DNA of 64,000 nt from UBA2112 sp964488555 (GTDB lineage: Bacteria > Patescibacteriota > Saccharimonadia > Saccharimonadales > Saccharimonadaceae): contig CAZAUF010000007.1 of assembly GCA_964488555.1 (NCBI GenBank), positions 5,364 through 69,363 of the forward strand, read 5' to 3'. The position numbers and the translations under genes are program-made. Shown here piece after piece: positions 25,407 through 33,309 of this stretch; the first letter of the stretch is position 1; every line of letters starts with the position of its first letter. Below the pieces are notes generated by a model that did not search any database, had not been told where the DNA came from, and saw only the letters and a program-made list of their open reading frames with translations.

Positions 25407-26453
25407 TTAACTGGCACTTTGTCTGCGCTTTTCGATAATACTCGACACAACAGCAGTAGTGATAAATATCAAGCCCAGCGAGCCGGTGACATACTCTGGC
25501 ATCTCGACATGATAGAGCTTGGCGATCATAACCAGACCAAGTGCCAGGATAGCCCAGTGTGCACCATGCGAAAGATATCGGTACTTTGCAAGCGTACCGT
25601 TTCGCACTAGATACACAGTGAGTGAGCGAACCCATAGCGCACCCGCTCCCAGTCCAGCCATGATGAGCAGCACCATGTCCGTAATCGCAAAGGCACCGAT
25701 AACGCCATCGAGACTAAACGACGCGTCAAGCACCTGTAGGTACATAAATGACGCGAATGCCGCCCAGCCCACTTGTTGCGCCATTTTGCCTTTGCGTTTT
25801 TCGCCACCGCCGTTTTTTTTCTCGAAAAACGCCGAGATGCTTTCTAGCCCCACGTGCAGCGCGATACCAAGCAAGCTTGAAATCAACACCGCTTGGCGCA
25901 CGTCTGACTCCACGGTAGCGTATAGCACTCCAGCCAGTACAAGCATGGATGTCAGCTTGATAAATCGGATCCGCGCGATTTTGGAAAGACCGTCTTCTAT
26001 GCGTGACAACCAGTGGACGTTCTTTTGCCTATCGACAAAGTAATAGACGCCGATCATCAGCAGGAACGTACCGCCAAACGCTTCGATCATCGGTCCGGCT
26101 TTTTCGACTTCATCGGCATAATCATCCGGATGATTGAGTGCCAAATCCACCACGCGATCGCCGCTCAGTCCGGTCGTGAGCATGACGATGAGAATAGGGA
26201 AGAGAAACCGCACCACGAACACTGCGAAGAATATACCGACCGTGAGAAACAGCGTCTGCCACAGCGGACTAAGCCGCATCAGGATCTTGCTATTGATGAC
26301 GGCGTTGTCGAAGCTAAACGTCACCTCAAGCAGCACCAGGATGGCGTAGAGCCACAGCAGGGAAAAACCACCGATATAAAACATCAGCACACCGATAGCA
26401 ATCGTCAAAAAACCAGAAATAGCAAAGATTCGGAAGGGATGGTTTTTGTGCAT
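25407..26453 (-). CDS. DUF475/TerC-like integral membrane protein
   Basis: 348 residues with about nine helices. LLEVTFSFDNAVINSKIL and FMYLQVLDASFSLDGVIGAFAIT are the paired acidic helices typical of the TerC/DUF475 superfamily, which is linked to metal export or resistance. It neighbours a ZIP transporter, so a metal-homeostasis role is plausible. TACAAT ends 8 nt before the ATG. Confidence 0.85.
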   Translation of the reverse strand: MHKNHPFRIFAISGFLTIAIGVLMFYIGGFSLLWLYAILVLLEVTFSFDNAVINSKILMRLSPLWQTLFLTVGIFFAVFVVRFLFPILIVMLTTGLSGDRVVDLALNHPDDYADEVEKAGPMIEAFGGTFLLMIGVYYFVDRQKNVHWLSRIEDGLSKIARIRFIKLTSMLVLAGVLYATVESDVRQAVLISSLLGIALHVGLESISAFFEKKNGGGEKRKGKMAQQVGWAAFASFMYLQVLDASFSLDGVIGAFAITDMVLLIMAGLGAGALWVRSLTVYLVRNGTLAKYRYLSHGAHWAILALGLVMIAKLYHVEMPEYVTGSLGLIFITTAVVSSIIEKRRQSAS

Positions 26454-26512
26454 TACATAACATTGTACTGTATCATGCTTAGTTCTCTCGAAATTTTGGC
26501 ACAGAAAGGAAA

Positions 26513-26705
26513 AGCCCGTCGCGTTAGGCGACGGGCTGGAGCAGAGGAGAAATGAGTCCGCAGGGCTGAGTCGCAGGAAATTGCAGCCTCACGAGCATAG
26601 TTTGGGATGGCATCCGCCAGCCGGTGGAAAGCATTCGCAGCAATGGATTGGCCACGGATTTGCATTTTGCGTAGAGCAAGGCGATTTTGAAGCACGAACT
26701 ATTAA
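26513..26705 (-). ncRNA. Putative short non-coding RNA on the minus strand
   Basis: The hairpin AGCCCGTCGC/GCGACGGGCT (26513-26537) is followed on the minus strand by TTTTCCTTT, so it terminates something transcribed from the right. The bidirectional terminator at 26714-26747 closes the other side, leaving about 180 nt. The one minus ORF here reads straight through the hairpin and lacks an SD. No family is assigned. Confidence 0.3.
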
Positions 26706-26713
26706 TCAAATAG

Positions 26714-26747
26714 AAAATAATCCCGGATTCACTCCGGGATTATTTTT
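26714..26747. terminator. Bidirectional hairpin terminator
   Basis: AATAATCCCGGA (26716-26727) pairs with TCCGGGATTATT (26733-26744) around TTCAC, with A and T runs outside. Confidence 0.7.
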
Positions 26748-26821
26748 GTATCTAAGGAAAAAGCCAAGCGAAGCGATAGGAAAAAACCTTGGTTTTGTCC
26801 TATACCGCCTACGGCGGAAAA

Positions 26822-26866
26822 CCAAAAAGAGCCAGGTAAGGGTGGGCATCACCTGACTCTTTTTGG
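26822..26866. terminator. Bidirectional hairpin terminator
   Basis: CCAAAAAGAG-CCAGGT pairs with ACCTG-CTCTTTTTGG with one mismatch; both ends carry A5/T5 runs. It could end a minus-strand transcript of about 250 nt coming from the dprA side. Confidence 0.65.
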
Positions 26867-27130
26867 CCCTTCAACCCACCCGAGTAGGGGGACACACGGG
26901 ATAAAACCGCATGTCGTAGCGTGACCCACCTCACAACTAATGGAGGTCCGCCGGTTAAAGGGGTTAGTAGCCATGCAATCACTGTCAAATCCTTGAGGGA
27001 TTAATTCTGAAAAGTGGAGGGTAGATAACTTTAAAGAAAGATTGCACAGCACCTAACATAAGTTAGAATAGGGGGTATAAGGTGCGTTCGATGACATATA
27101 GCCATCAACCATGCTTCATATTAGCACGTA

Positions 27131-27160
27131 TTTGACACAATGTCAACACTTTTTGACACT
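27131..27160 (+). promoter_or_regulatory. TTGACA palindrome upstream of dprA
   Basis: TTGACA-CAA-TGTCAA is an inverted repeat, followed shortly by another TTGACAC. The first TTGACA could be a -35 or the repeat could be an operator; no matching -10 at 17 bp is clear. Confidence 0.3.
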
Positions 27161-27167
27161 TTTTTAT

Positions 27168-28025
27168 ATGAAAATCAACCAATTCTCACCCCAAGACAAT
27201 AAATTCTCACAGATTATCACCTCTATTGCGCTTATGCCTAAAACATTGTACTGTATCGGCGCATTGCCAACAGAGCGTGTACCGGCAGTTGCCGTAGTGG
27301 GCACGCGTAAACCTACAGCCTACGGTAGAGAGGTGACAACCCAGCTGACGGGAGAGTTAGCACGTCGTGGCGTGGTCATCGTCAGCGGTCTGGCACTTGG
27401 AGTCGATGCCATCGCGCACAGAGCAGCACTGGATGCAGGCGGAACCACCATCGCGGTGCAAGCGAACGGACTCGGCAAACTAGTACCATCGACAAACCGG
27501 CAACTAGGAGAAGACATCGTGAAGCACGGCGGTGCTATCATCAGTGAATACGAACCGAACGAGCCGCCATACCAAGTGCGCTTCCTAGAGCGTAATCGTA
27601 TCGTGAGCGGCCTGTCCGACGCAGTACTGATCACTGAAGCGTCAGCGCGTAGTGGCACACTCAACACCGCCAAGCACGCGCTCGAACAGGGCAAGGAGGT
27701 CTTCGTGGTACCCGGTAACATCACTAGTCCATCATCGGCCGGTTGCAACGCACTGCTGCGACAAGGTGCGACTCCGGTCACGAAAGTAGAAGATATACTC
27801 GAGGTCATCGCACCTCAACTTTTGAACTCTCAGACGCAGCTTGCACTAGGCGACAACCCACTGCAGACAAAGATCATTCAGCTCCTGCAATCTGGCATTC
27901 GCGACGGGGATGAACTGCGATCCGGCTCCAAGGCAGACGCGAGTGAATTCGCCACCGAACTCACCATGATGGAAATAAGCGGCCTGATCCGCAGTCTCGG
28001 TGCTAACCAGTGGACACTGCGCTGA
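27168..28025 (+). CDS. dprA: DNA-processing protein DprA
   Basis: 285 residues with the Rossmann-like DprA core: AVVGTRKPTAYGREV, VIVSGLALGVDAIAHRAAL, the FLERNRIVSGLSDAVLITEA strand and NTAKHALEQGKEVFVVPG. A C-terminal winged-helix-like part (about 235-285) is present. It loads RecA onto incoming single strands in transformation. ATG 27168 is chosen because the family starts near this point; ATG 27111 would add 19 residues and has a TATAGC box 8 nt before it. The N-terminal SAM domain is absent. Confidence 0.92.
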   Translation: MKINQFSPQDNKFSQIITSIALMPKTLYCIGALPTERVPAVAVVGTRKPTAYGREVTTQLTGELARRGVVIVSGLALGVDAIAHRAALDAGGTTIAVQANGLGKLVPSTNRQLGEDIVKHGGAIISEYEPNEPPYQVRFLERNRIVSGLSDAVLITEASARSGTLNTAKHALEQGKEVFVVPGNITSPSSAGCNALLRQGATPVTKVEDILEVIAPQLLNSQTQLALGDNPLQTKIIQLLQSGIRDGDELRSGSKADASEFATELTMMEISGLIRSLGANQWTLR

Positions 28026-28027
28026 AC

Positions 28028-28056
28028 TTGTAAAGAACACTGAGAAATGTTATGGT
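28028..28056 (+). promoter_or_regulatory. Promoter of the 28125 gene
   Basis: TTGTAA (28028-28033), 17 bp, TATGGT (28051-28056) with extended TG. Downstream, the leader holds the inverted repeat GTTCGA-TACCTG-TCGAAC. Confidence 0.6.
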
Positions 28057-28124
28057 ACTCTCACTGATGTTCGATACCTGTCGAACACAAGCCGCTTGAG
28101 AGACAAACAGATAGGAGAACTCCA

Positions 28125-28409
28125 GTGAGCTTGACTAAGTATTACTATGTCACCGACAAAGTAATCAGCAAGGTACCCCCTGCACATGGCCTCGACAACC
28201 TGACCAGACTCCAGATGAAACTTGACCGACTCGATCAGGTCATGATGGTATGCCCGCCCAATGCTGACGATTTCCATATCGACAAGGCAGAAGGAGACTT
28301 TATCTGGCGTTTTCTTGTGAAGCGTCGAATCGAAGTTCCATGGAGCGAGGTCGATGCGGCCGTCGCGAAAGCTCTCAGTGAATTTCTGAAAGCTTGCGCT
28401 GTTTCCTAG
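28125..28409 (+). CDS. Small hypothetical protein
   Basis: 94 residues starting at GTG, with the SD AGGAG 8 nt upstream. Strand-rich N-terminus (YYYVTDKVISKVPP) and a helical C-terminus. Unrecognised. Flanked by its own promoter and terminator. Confidence 0.65.
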   Translation: MSLTKYYYVTDKVISKVPPAHGLDNLTRLQMKLDRLDQVMMVCPPNADDFHIDKAEGDFIWRFLVKRRIEVPWSEVDAAVAKALSEFLKACAVS

Positions 28410-28423
28410 TAGTCTGTCGAGCC

Positions 28424-28460
28424 CGCCGCTCTCTTGCAAAAGAGGGCGGCGTTTCATGTT
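28424..28460 (+). terminator. Terminator of the 28125 gene
   Basis: A 10-bp stem with one G-U pair (28424-28433 with 28442-28451), then TTTCATGTTT. Confidence 0.7.
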
Positions 28461-28503
28461 TGTGAACTACTTCACTTGACAACTCCACGGATTTGCATAC
28501 AAT
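28461..28503 (+). promoter_or_regulatory. topA promoter with an upstream GTGAA-N4-TTCAC repeat
   Basis: TTGACA (28476-28481), 16 bp, TACAAT (28498-28503). TGTGAACTACTTCAC (28461-28475) abuts the -35 and shares half-sites with the palindrome before the DUF4185 gene. Confidence 0.65.
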
Positions 28504-28549
28504 TATCCCCTGTGTCATGCTGAAAAGATGGGTGTGGCTATATAAATAT

Positions 28550-30940
28550 ATGACGAAAAATCTCGTAATAGTAGAGTCTCCAGCAAAAGCGAAAACGATC
28601 GAGAAGTATCTCGGTCGTGATTTTCGTGTGCTTTCGAGCATAGGACATATCCGCAGTATTCCGAAAAAGACAAAGGATGGCAAACCGCCTATAGATATAG
28701 AGAATGGTTTTGCTACTCAATACGAAGTCGATTCCGAGAAAAAGAAAGTTATCACCGAACTGAAAAAAGCCGTCAAAGAAGCCGAACAAGTCTGGCTCGC
28801 AACCGATGAAGACCGCGAGGGAGAGGCTATCGCCTGGCATCTTTGTGAAGTTTTGAAACTCGATCCCCAAAAAACCAACCGCATCGTGTTTCACGAAATC
28901 ACCAAGAGTGCCATCGAAGAAGCGGTCAAAAATCCGCGCACCGTGGACATGAATCTTGTCCAAGCGCAACAAGCACGCCAGATTCTGGACCGTATCGTTG
29001 GGTTCGAACTGAGTCCCGTCGTCTGGCAAAAAGTACCTGGCGGCAAGTCCGCTGGCCGCGTGCAGTCACCAGCAGTGCGCCTGCTGGTTGAGCGCGAACG
29101 AGAAATAGCCGCGTTTGAAGGCAGCTCTACGTTCAAGGTCGCGGCGTTGTTCATGCACAAGGGTGAAGAAGTGAAAGCTGAACTGCCACAGCAGTTCAAA
29201 ACCGAAGAAGAAGCTCTGGATTTTCTCGAAAACCTAAAAGACGCCGAGTTTACCGTCACGGATATCGAGACCAGCCCTGGCACGCGCAACCCGGCGGCAC
29301 CGTTCACCACCAGCACGCTACAGCAAACCGCCAACTCGCGGCTTGGCTTCGGCAGCAAGGCAACCATGGCCAGTGCCCAGAAGCTCTATCAGGCCGGTAA
29401 AATCACCTATATGCGTACCGATAGCACCAACCTGTCAGGTCAGGCTATCGCTGCCGCAAAAGACTATATCACCAGCAAATACGGTGCTGAGTACAGCCAG
29501 GTGCGCCAGTTCAAAACCAAATCGTCCGGCGCGCAGGAAGCTCACGAAGCTATCCGTCCGACCGACATGAGCGTGGAGCAGGGCAGTACAAACGAGTACG
29601 ACCAAAAGCTCTACGATCTCATCCGCCGTCGCGCACTGGCCAGCCAGATGTCACCGGCTAAGCTCGAAAAAACGACTATTACGATTGCTATTAGTACCGA
29701 CAAGAAAATCTTTCAGGCCAAAGGCGAAGTTATTTTGTTTGATGGCTTTTTGAAGGTTTACGGCACCACCAAGAAAGAGGATGCAATACTACCACCAGTC
29801 GCAACCGGCGACACGCTGCAGTTAAGCGAAGTTACTGCTCGTCAGACTTTTGCTCGTCCGCCAGCTCGCTACACCGAAGGTTCACTGGTCAAAAAACTTG
29901 AAGAGCTCGGTATCGGTCGCCCAAGTACTTACGCGACGATTATCGACACCATCCAAACACGCGGCTACGTGGTGCGTGGCGAGGGCGAAGGCATAGAACG
30001 TGACGTGATTGTGCTCTCGTATACACCGCAGACGAGCCAGACCGACAACCTTTCTTCGGCCGACTTGACCCCGCTGGAGCGTCAGCGAACAGCACAGGAG
30101 GCAGAAGAAATGATTGATGGATCTGGCGTCATGCGGACAGTCGTCACCGAAAAAACCGGTGCCGACAAGGGCAAGCTCGTGCCCACGCCCGCCGGGGAAC
30201 TGATCGCTGACTTTCTGGGCGAGCATTTCGAGCAAGTCGTCGACTACGACTTTACCGCTCAGGTAGAGGAGCAGTTCGACCAAATCGCCGAAAACAAATT
30301 GGCGAGAAACGCCATGCTGACCGCATTCTACACGCCATTTCACAAGCTCATCGAGCAGTCAGGTGGCATCGACCGCAGCAAGGTCGGCGCATCGCGCGAA
30401 GTTGGCATAGATCCAAAAACCGGCAAACCCATCACGGCTCGCTTTGGCCGATTCGGCCCCATGCTGCAGCTCGGTGATACCGATGGTGATGAAAAGCCAA
30501 AATTCGCGCCGCTGCCAGCTGGTGCCAAAATCGAAACTGTCACGCTTGAGCAGGCACTCACGGCCTTTGAGCTGCCGCGTGTCGTGGGTCAAACAGGGGA
30601 CGGCCAGGATATCAAGGCAAACATCGGACGCTTTGGACCATATATCCAAGTAGGCAAGCTGTTTGTCAGCATCAAGCCGGAAGATCCGCACACGATCACA
30701 CTCGAAAAAGCACTGGAGTTATATGACGCCAAGCTCAAAGCCGAGGCAGAGAAGAATATCGCCGACTTCGGCGACGGCATCAAAGTCCTCAACGGACGCT
30801 TCGGACCGTATATCACTGACGGTACGAAAAACGCCAAGATTCCTAAAGATACGGATCCGAAATCCATCACGCACGAGCAAGCCAAAAAACTTCTGGAAGA
30901 AGCACCAGCCAAGAAGCGTTTCACTCGCCGCAAGAAGTAA
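28550..30940 (+). CDS. topA: DNA topoisomerase I
   Basis: 796 residues. Type IA topoisomerase, relaxing negative supercoils. TOPRIM domain from residue 3 (LVIVESPAKAKTIEKYLG) with DEDREGE, active-site Tyr287 in YMRTDSTNLS, then the toroidal domain. The C-terminus carries three repeats with GRFGPxxxxG in place of the Cys4 zinc fingers of E. coli TopA, and ends in a basic tail. ATG 28550 is used since the family begins there; ATG 28517 and 28493 are possible but lack an SD. Confidence 0.97.
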   Translation: MTKNLVIVESPAKAKTIEKYLGRDFRVLSSIGHIRSIPKKTKDGKPPIDIENGFATQYEVDSEKKKVITELKKAVKEAEQVWLATDEDREGEAIAWHLCEVLKLDPQKTNRIVFHEITKSAIEEAVKNPRTVDMNLVQAQQARQILDRIVGFELSPVVWQKVPGGKSAGRVQSPAVRLLVEREREIAAFEGSSTFKVAALFMHKGEEVKAELPQQFKTEEEALDFLENLKDAEFTVTDIETSPGTRNPAAPFTTSTLQQTANSRLGFGSKATMASAQKLYQAGKITYMRTDSTNLSGQAIAAAKDYITSKYGAEYSQVRQFKTKSSGAQEAHEAIRPTDMSVEQGSTNEYDQKLYDLIRRRALASQMSPAKLEKTTITIAISTDKKIFQAKGEVILFDGFLKVYGTTKKEDAILPPVATGDTLQLSEVTARQTFARPPARYTEGSLVKKLEELGIGRPSTYATIIDTIQTRGYVVRGEGEGIERDVIVLSYTPQTSQTDNLSSADLTPLERQRTAQEAEEMIDGSGVMRTVVTEKTGADKGKLVPTPAGELIADFLGEHFEQVVDYDFTAQVEEQFDQIAENKLARNAMLTAFYTPFHKLIEQSGGIDRSKVGASREVGIDPKTGKPITARFGRFGPMLQLGDTDGDEKPKFAPLPAGAKIETVTLEQALTAFELPRVVGQTGDGQDIKANIGRFGPYIQVGKLFVSIKPEDPHTITLEKALELYDAKLKAEAEKNIADFGDGIKVLNGRFGPYITDGTKNAKIPKDTDPKSITHEQAKKLLEEAPAKKRFTRRKK

Positions 30941-30948
30941 ATGATACA

Positions 30949-30977
30949 TTGACTGTATTTACTTAATATTGTAGAGT
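30949..30977 (+). promoter_or_regulatory. Promoter of the 31031 gene
   Basis: TTGACT (30949-30954), exactly 17 bp, TAGAGT (30972-30977). Confidence 0.65.
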
Positions 30978-31030
30978 ATTTCTAGTGGCATTTCGTGGAA
31001 AGTCTCCGAAATCTCGAAAGAGGAGTCGCC

Positions 31031-31321
31031 ATGAATGAGGTCTACGTCCTTCAGCACATAAAGGGCACGATTCACGCAATCACTGCCGACAAAAGCGTCG
31101 CTGACCAGTGGGATGCCGAGATCAACAAAGACTACGGACTGGGCGGCTACCATGGTCCTCAGTACACAGTTGAGCCGTGGTCCTTGGCAACGACGCTCCA
31201 GGAGGCTCTCAACGGCAGCAAGCGACACGCAGCTGAAGTTGAGGCGCGTCGTCACCTGAAAGATTTTGACGGTCTTTCGGACGAAGCACGAGCCATCGTT
31301 CTTGCGCGTCAAGCCAAGTAG
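31031..31321 (+). CDS. Small hypothetical protein
   Basis: 96 residues from ATG 31031, with an AAAGAGGAG SD; the in-frame start at 30995 is passed over. An N-terminal strand-rich half (NEVYVLQHIKGTIHAITADK) precedes a helical half. Unrecognised. Own promoter and terminator. Confidence 0.65.
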   Translation: MNEVYVLQHIKGTIHAITADKSVADQWDAEINKDYGLGGYHGPQYTVEPWSLATTLQEALNGSKRHAAEVEARRHLKDFDGLSDEARAIVLARQAK

Positions 31322-31339
31322 AATACGTACCGCTCACGA

Positions 31340-31396
31340 GAACCGCCTCGCAGTTCGCCATCTGGCTGACTCGGCGTCGTCCTCGGGGCGGTTTTC
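31340..31396 (+). terminator. Terminator of the 31031 gene
   Basis: AACCGCC (31341-31347) pairs with GGCGGTT (31387-31393), followed by TTCAATTG; the interior is long. Its 3' end is nearly identical to the next terminator at 31800. Confidence 0.6.
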
Positions 31397-31448
31397 AATT
31401 GTTATACCTTGTTCTTCACGATTCCAAAGCGGTTCGTTTATTTTTATA

Positions 31449-31476
31449 TTGACTTTATTGAAATTAAGACTAATAT
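31449..31476 (+). promoter_or_regulatory. Promoter of the 31533 gene
   Basis: TTGACT (31449-31454), 16 bp, TAATAT (31471-31476). Confidence 0.5.
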
Positions 31477-31532
31477 TATCTTACTGGCTCCTATCCAAGG
31501 AGCTCGAATCTCCGAAGGGAGGGGGTGAAAAA

Positions 31533-31709
31533 ATGAAGGAACTCGGATTGGTCGTCGGCTTGCTGCTGCTCGTCGTTGGGCTCTGCGTCCTGGTGCCGGT
31601 CGGCGTGACCGTGGTCACCACGGCCGCGTTCTCGGCGCTGTGGAGCTGGAGCGTGCTCGCCGGTGCCGTGAGTGCCGTGGTCGGAGCGGGGGTTCTCGTC
31701 CGCAGCTGA
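31533..31709 (+). CDS. 58-residue hydrophobic peptide, GC-rich
   Basis: The ATG follows a strong SD (GGGAGGGGG). Almost the whole peptide is hydrophobic: a helix at 4-25 rich in Leu, Val and Gly and another at 36-56, with a Trp-Ser-Trp between them. It would be a two-helix membrane peptide. Base composition is visibly more GC-rich than the neighbours. No family recognised; a holin-, toxin- or bacteriocin-like role is a guess only. Confidence 0.6.
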   Translation: MKELGLVVGLLLLVVGLCVLVPVGVTVVTTAAFSALWSWSVLAGAVSAVVGAGVLVRS

Positions 31710-31799
31710 TCATCGCGACTTCAATGAACTGAGGCTGTCGAAAGTCAACCGATACTCCGACAACCTATCTTCACCTACAACTACATACCGTCCTAGAGG

Positions 31800-31850
31800 A
31801 GAAACCGTCTCGAGATCCATCTCGACGATGCTCCTCGGGGCGGTTTTTCA
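31800..31850 (+). terminator. Terminator of the 31533 gene
   Basis: Outer pair AAACCG (31802-31807) with CGGTTT (31841-31846), inner hairpin TCGAGAT/ATCTCGA, then TTTCATTTG. Confidence 0.6.
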
Positions 31851-32019
31851 TTTGTCTCTTCGTAAGTGCTTGTATCAAATCGTCATAATACACACATCAT
31901 ACTATTTTGGTGTTTTTTCTAGTTATCCACAAAATAATAGGGGAGAATGAAAAGTCCGAAAACATTCTTTACTAACCGCGTCTATTTCATGCTATAATCG
32001 ACAAAAGTGAGAAAAACGT

Positions 32020-32048
32020 TTGACATTATAAAAGATATGTTTTATAGT
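32020..32048 (+). promoter_or_regulatory. Strong promoter of the sigma4/HARE gene, with a second upstream
   Basis: TTGACA (32020-32025), exactly 17 bp, TATAGT (32043-32048). A further TATAAT lies at 31992-31997, suggesting tandem promoters. The leader is about 60 nt. Confidence 0.75.
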
Positions 32049-32112
32049 GGATAACAAGAATACAATATATATTTAACCCTATAACTGAGGTGAGGCAGAG
32101 AGGACTACCAAA

Positions 32113-33177
32113 ATGAGCCAGGCTCCTAGCAAAACTACCGCTGAAGCGACTTCGGTCGACATCAACAATGCCATCGAAGCGATTCTCGGTGCCGTAGAGC
32201 AGGAACGTGAACGCGAAATTATAACACGACGTTTCGGTCTGTACGATCGCAAGGAGACTTTGGAACAAATCGGTGAGCTGCTTGGTATCACTCGTGAGCG
32301 TGTCCGCCAACTGGAAAAAGCAATCCTCATACGTCTGAAAATTGCCGGTGAAGAAGGTAAAATTCCTGCTGTTCAAGAGGTTGAAAAAGCAATCATACGC
32401 GAACTCAGCGAAATGGGTCGCCTGGCTACCGTTGCCGATCTGACCGACGTTCTCACCCCTGGCGATTCTACACCACTTACTCGTGCTCGCGTAGCATTTG
32501 CAGCTGCCCTGGCACCAAAATTGACTGTCGTCGACGAAAACGACAACTACAAAGCAGCTGTTGCTATAGCCGAATATGGCAATGAAAAGCAAGTTCGTGA
32601 AAAAGTCGACAAGGTTGTCTCTGCTGTTAAAAAACACGGTGAGCCCCTGACAATTGATCAGCTTCACGAGCAACTCAGCTTTGAACACCCGTCGCACGTC
32701 CGTGCACTCGCCACTGTCAGTAAGCACCTTGCAAACCTCAAGGATATGTGGGGTCTCAACAAATGGCCAACCGTCAACCCTAAGAACATCCGTGACAAGA
32801 TTTACGTTATCCTGGCTGAGCATGGCAAGCCGATGCACTTTTCCGAGATTGCTTCTTCAATCAAAAACAGCAACTTCAGCCGCAAGAACGTCACGACCCA
32901 GGCTATTCACAACGAGCTTATCAAAGACAAGCGTTTTGTTCTGATCGGTCGTGGCATCTATGCTCTCGACAGCTGGGGCTACAGCAAGGGTACCGTTGCT
33001 GATACCATCGCAGACATCCTGCGCAAGAGCAGCGACCCACTACACCGTGACGAAATCGTCAAACGCGTACTGAAAAGCCGTCAGGTCAAAGAGACAACTA
33101 TCCTGCTCAACCTGCAGAGCAAGCCGCAGTTCAAACGTGTCGCAAAAGCTACTTACGCACTAGCAGAAGATAAATAA
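32113..33177 (+). CDS. Sigma-70 region 4 plus HARE-HTH protein, RNA polymerase-associated
   Basis: 354 residues. Residues 40-80 are a sigma-70 region 4 with a helix-turn-helix (TLEQIGELLGITRERVRQLEKAIL) but no regions 1-3, so it cannot act alone as a sigma factor. Later parts include winged-helix HARE-HTH modules (about 225-300: IRDKIYVILAEHGKPMHFSEIA..; and a second one after about 295), like the RNA polymerase delta subunit. This arrangement is common in CPR genomes. It may bind -35 elements or the polymerase. It has a strong promoter, an SD (GAGAGGAC) and a strong terminator, suggesting high expression. Confidence 0.85.
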   Translation: MSQAPSKTTAEATSVDINNAIEAILGAVEQEREREIITRRFGLYDRKETLEQIGELLGITRERVRQLEKAILIRLKIAGEEGKIPAVQEVEKAIIRELSEMGRLATVADLTDVLTPGDSTPLTRARVAFAAALAPKLTVVDENDNYKAAVAIAEYGNEKQVREKVDKVVSAVKKHGEPLTIDQLHEQLSFEHPSHVRALATVSKHLANLKDMWGLNKWPTVNPKNIRDKIYVILAEHGKPMHFSEIASSIKNSNFSRKNVTTQAIHNELIKDKRFVLIGRGIYALDSWGYSKGTVADTIADILRKSSDPLHRDEIVKRVLKSRQVKETTILLNLQSKPQFKRVAKATYALAEDK

Positions 33178-33191
33178 TAGAGCACTTCAAT

Positions 33192-33230
33192 AAAATATGC
33201 ACGATTCCAAATCGTGCATATTTTATTTTT
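33192..33230 (+). terminator. Strong terminator of the sigma4/HARE gene
   Basis: A 15-bp perfect stem (33192-33206 with 33210-33224), loop CCA, then ATTTTTT. Confidence 0.88.
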
Positions 33231-33309
33231 TATGGTATAATATAAATATTGTCTCCTGCGCCTTATCCTTGCATACAGAGAGGAGAGGTGGGACAATAGG
33301 AACGTACTT

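Larger units (their letters stand above)
26454..27167. other. 0.7-kb interval with no convincing protein gene
   Basis: Contains the promoter of the DUF475 gene, three strong hairpins that look like terminators (26513-26537 minus; 26714-26747 both ways; 26822-26866 both ways) and no frame with start signals. The segments between hairpins, about 26538-26710 and 26867-27100, could each encode a non-coding RNA on the minus strand. I could not match either to tmRNA, RNase P, SRP or 6S consensus elements by eye. Confidence 0.5.
31710..32112 (+). other. 400-bp interval: terminator and tandem promoters
   Basis: It holds the 31533 gene's terminator, a DnaA-type box TTATCCACA (31923-31931), and two promoter-like sets before the sigma4/HARE gene. 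No protein gene is seen. Confidence 0.5.

Noticed and set aside
26538..26620. RNase P RNA-like string (GAGGAGAAATGAGTCC)
   Set aside because: Only a loose match to the P4 5' strand; the matching 3' strand and other conserved blocks are absent.
26453..26695. 80-codon minus-strand ORF
   Set aside because: It reads through a terminator hairpin and over the promoter and start of the DUF475 gene, and has no SD.
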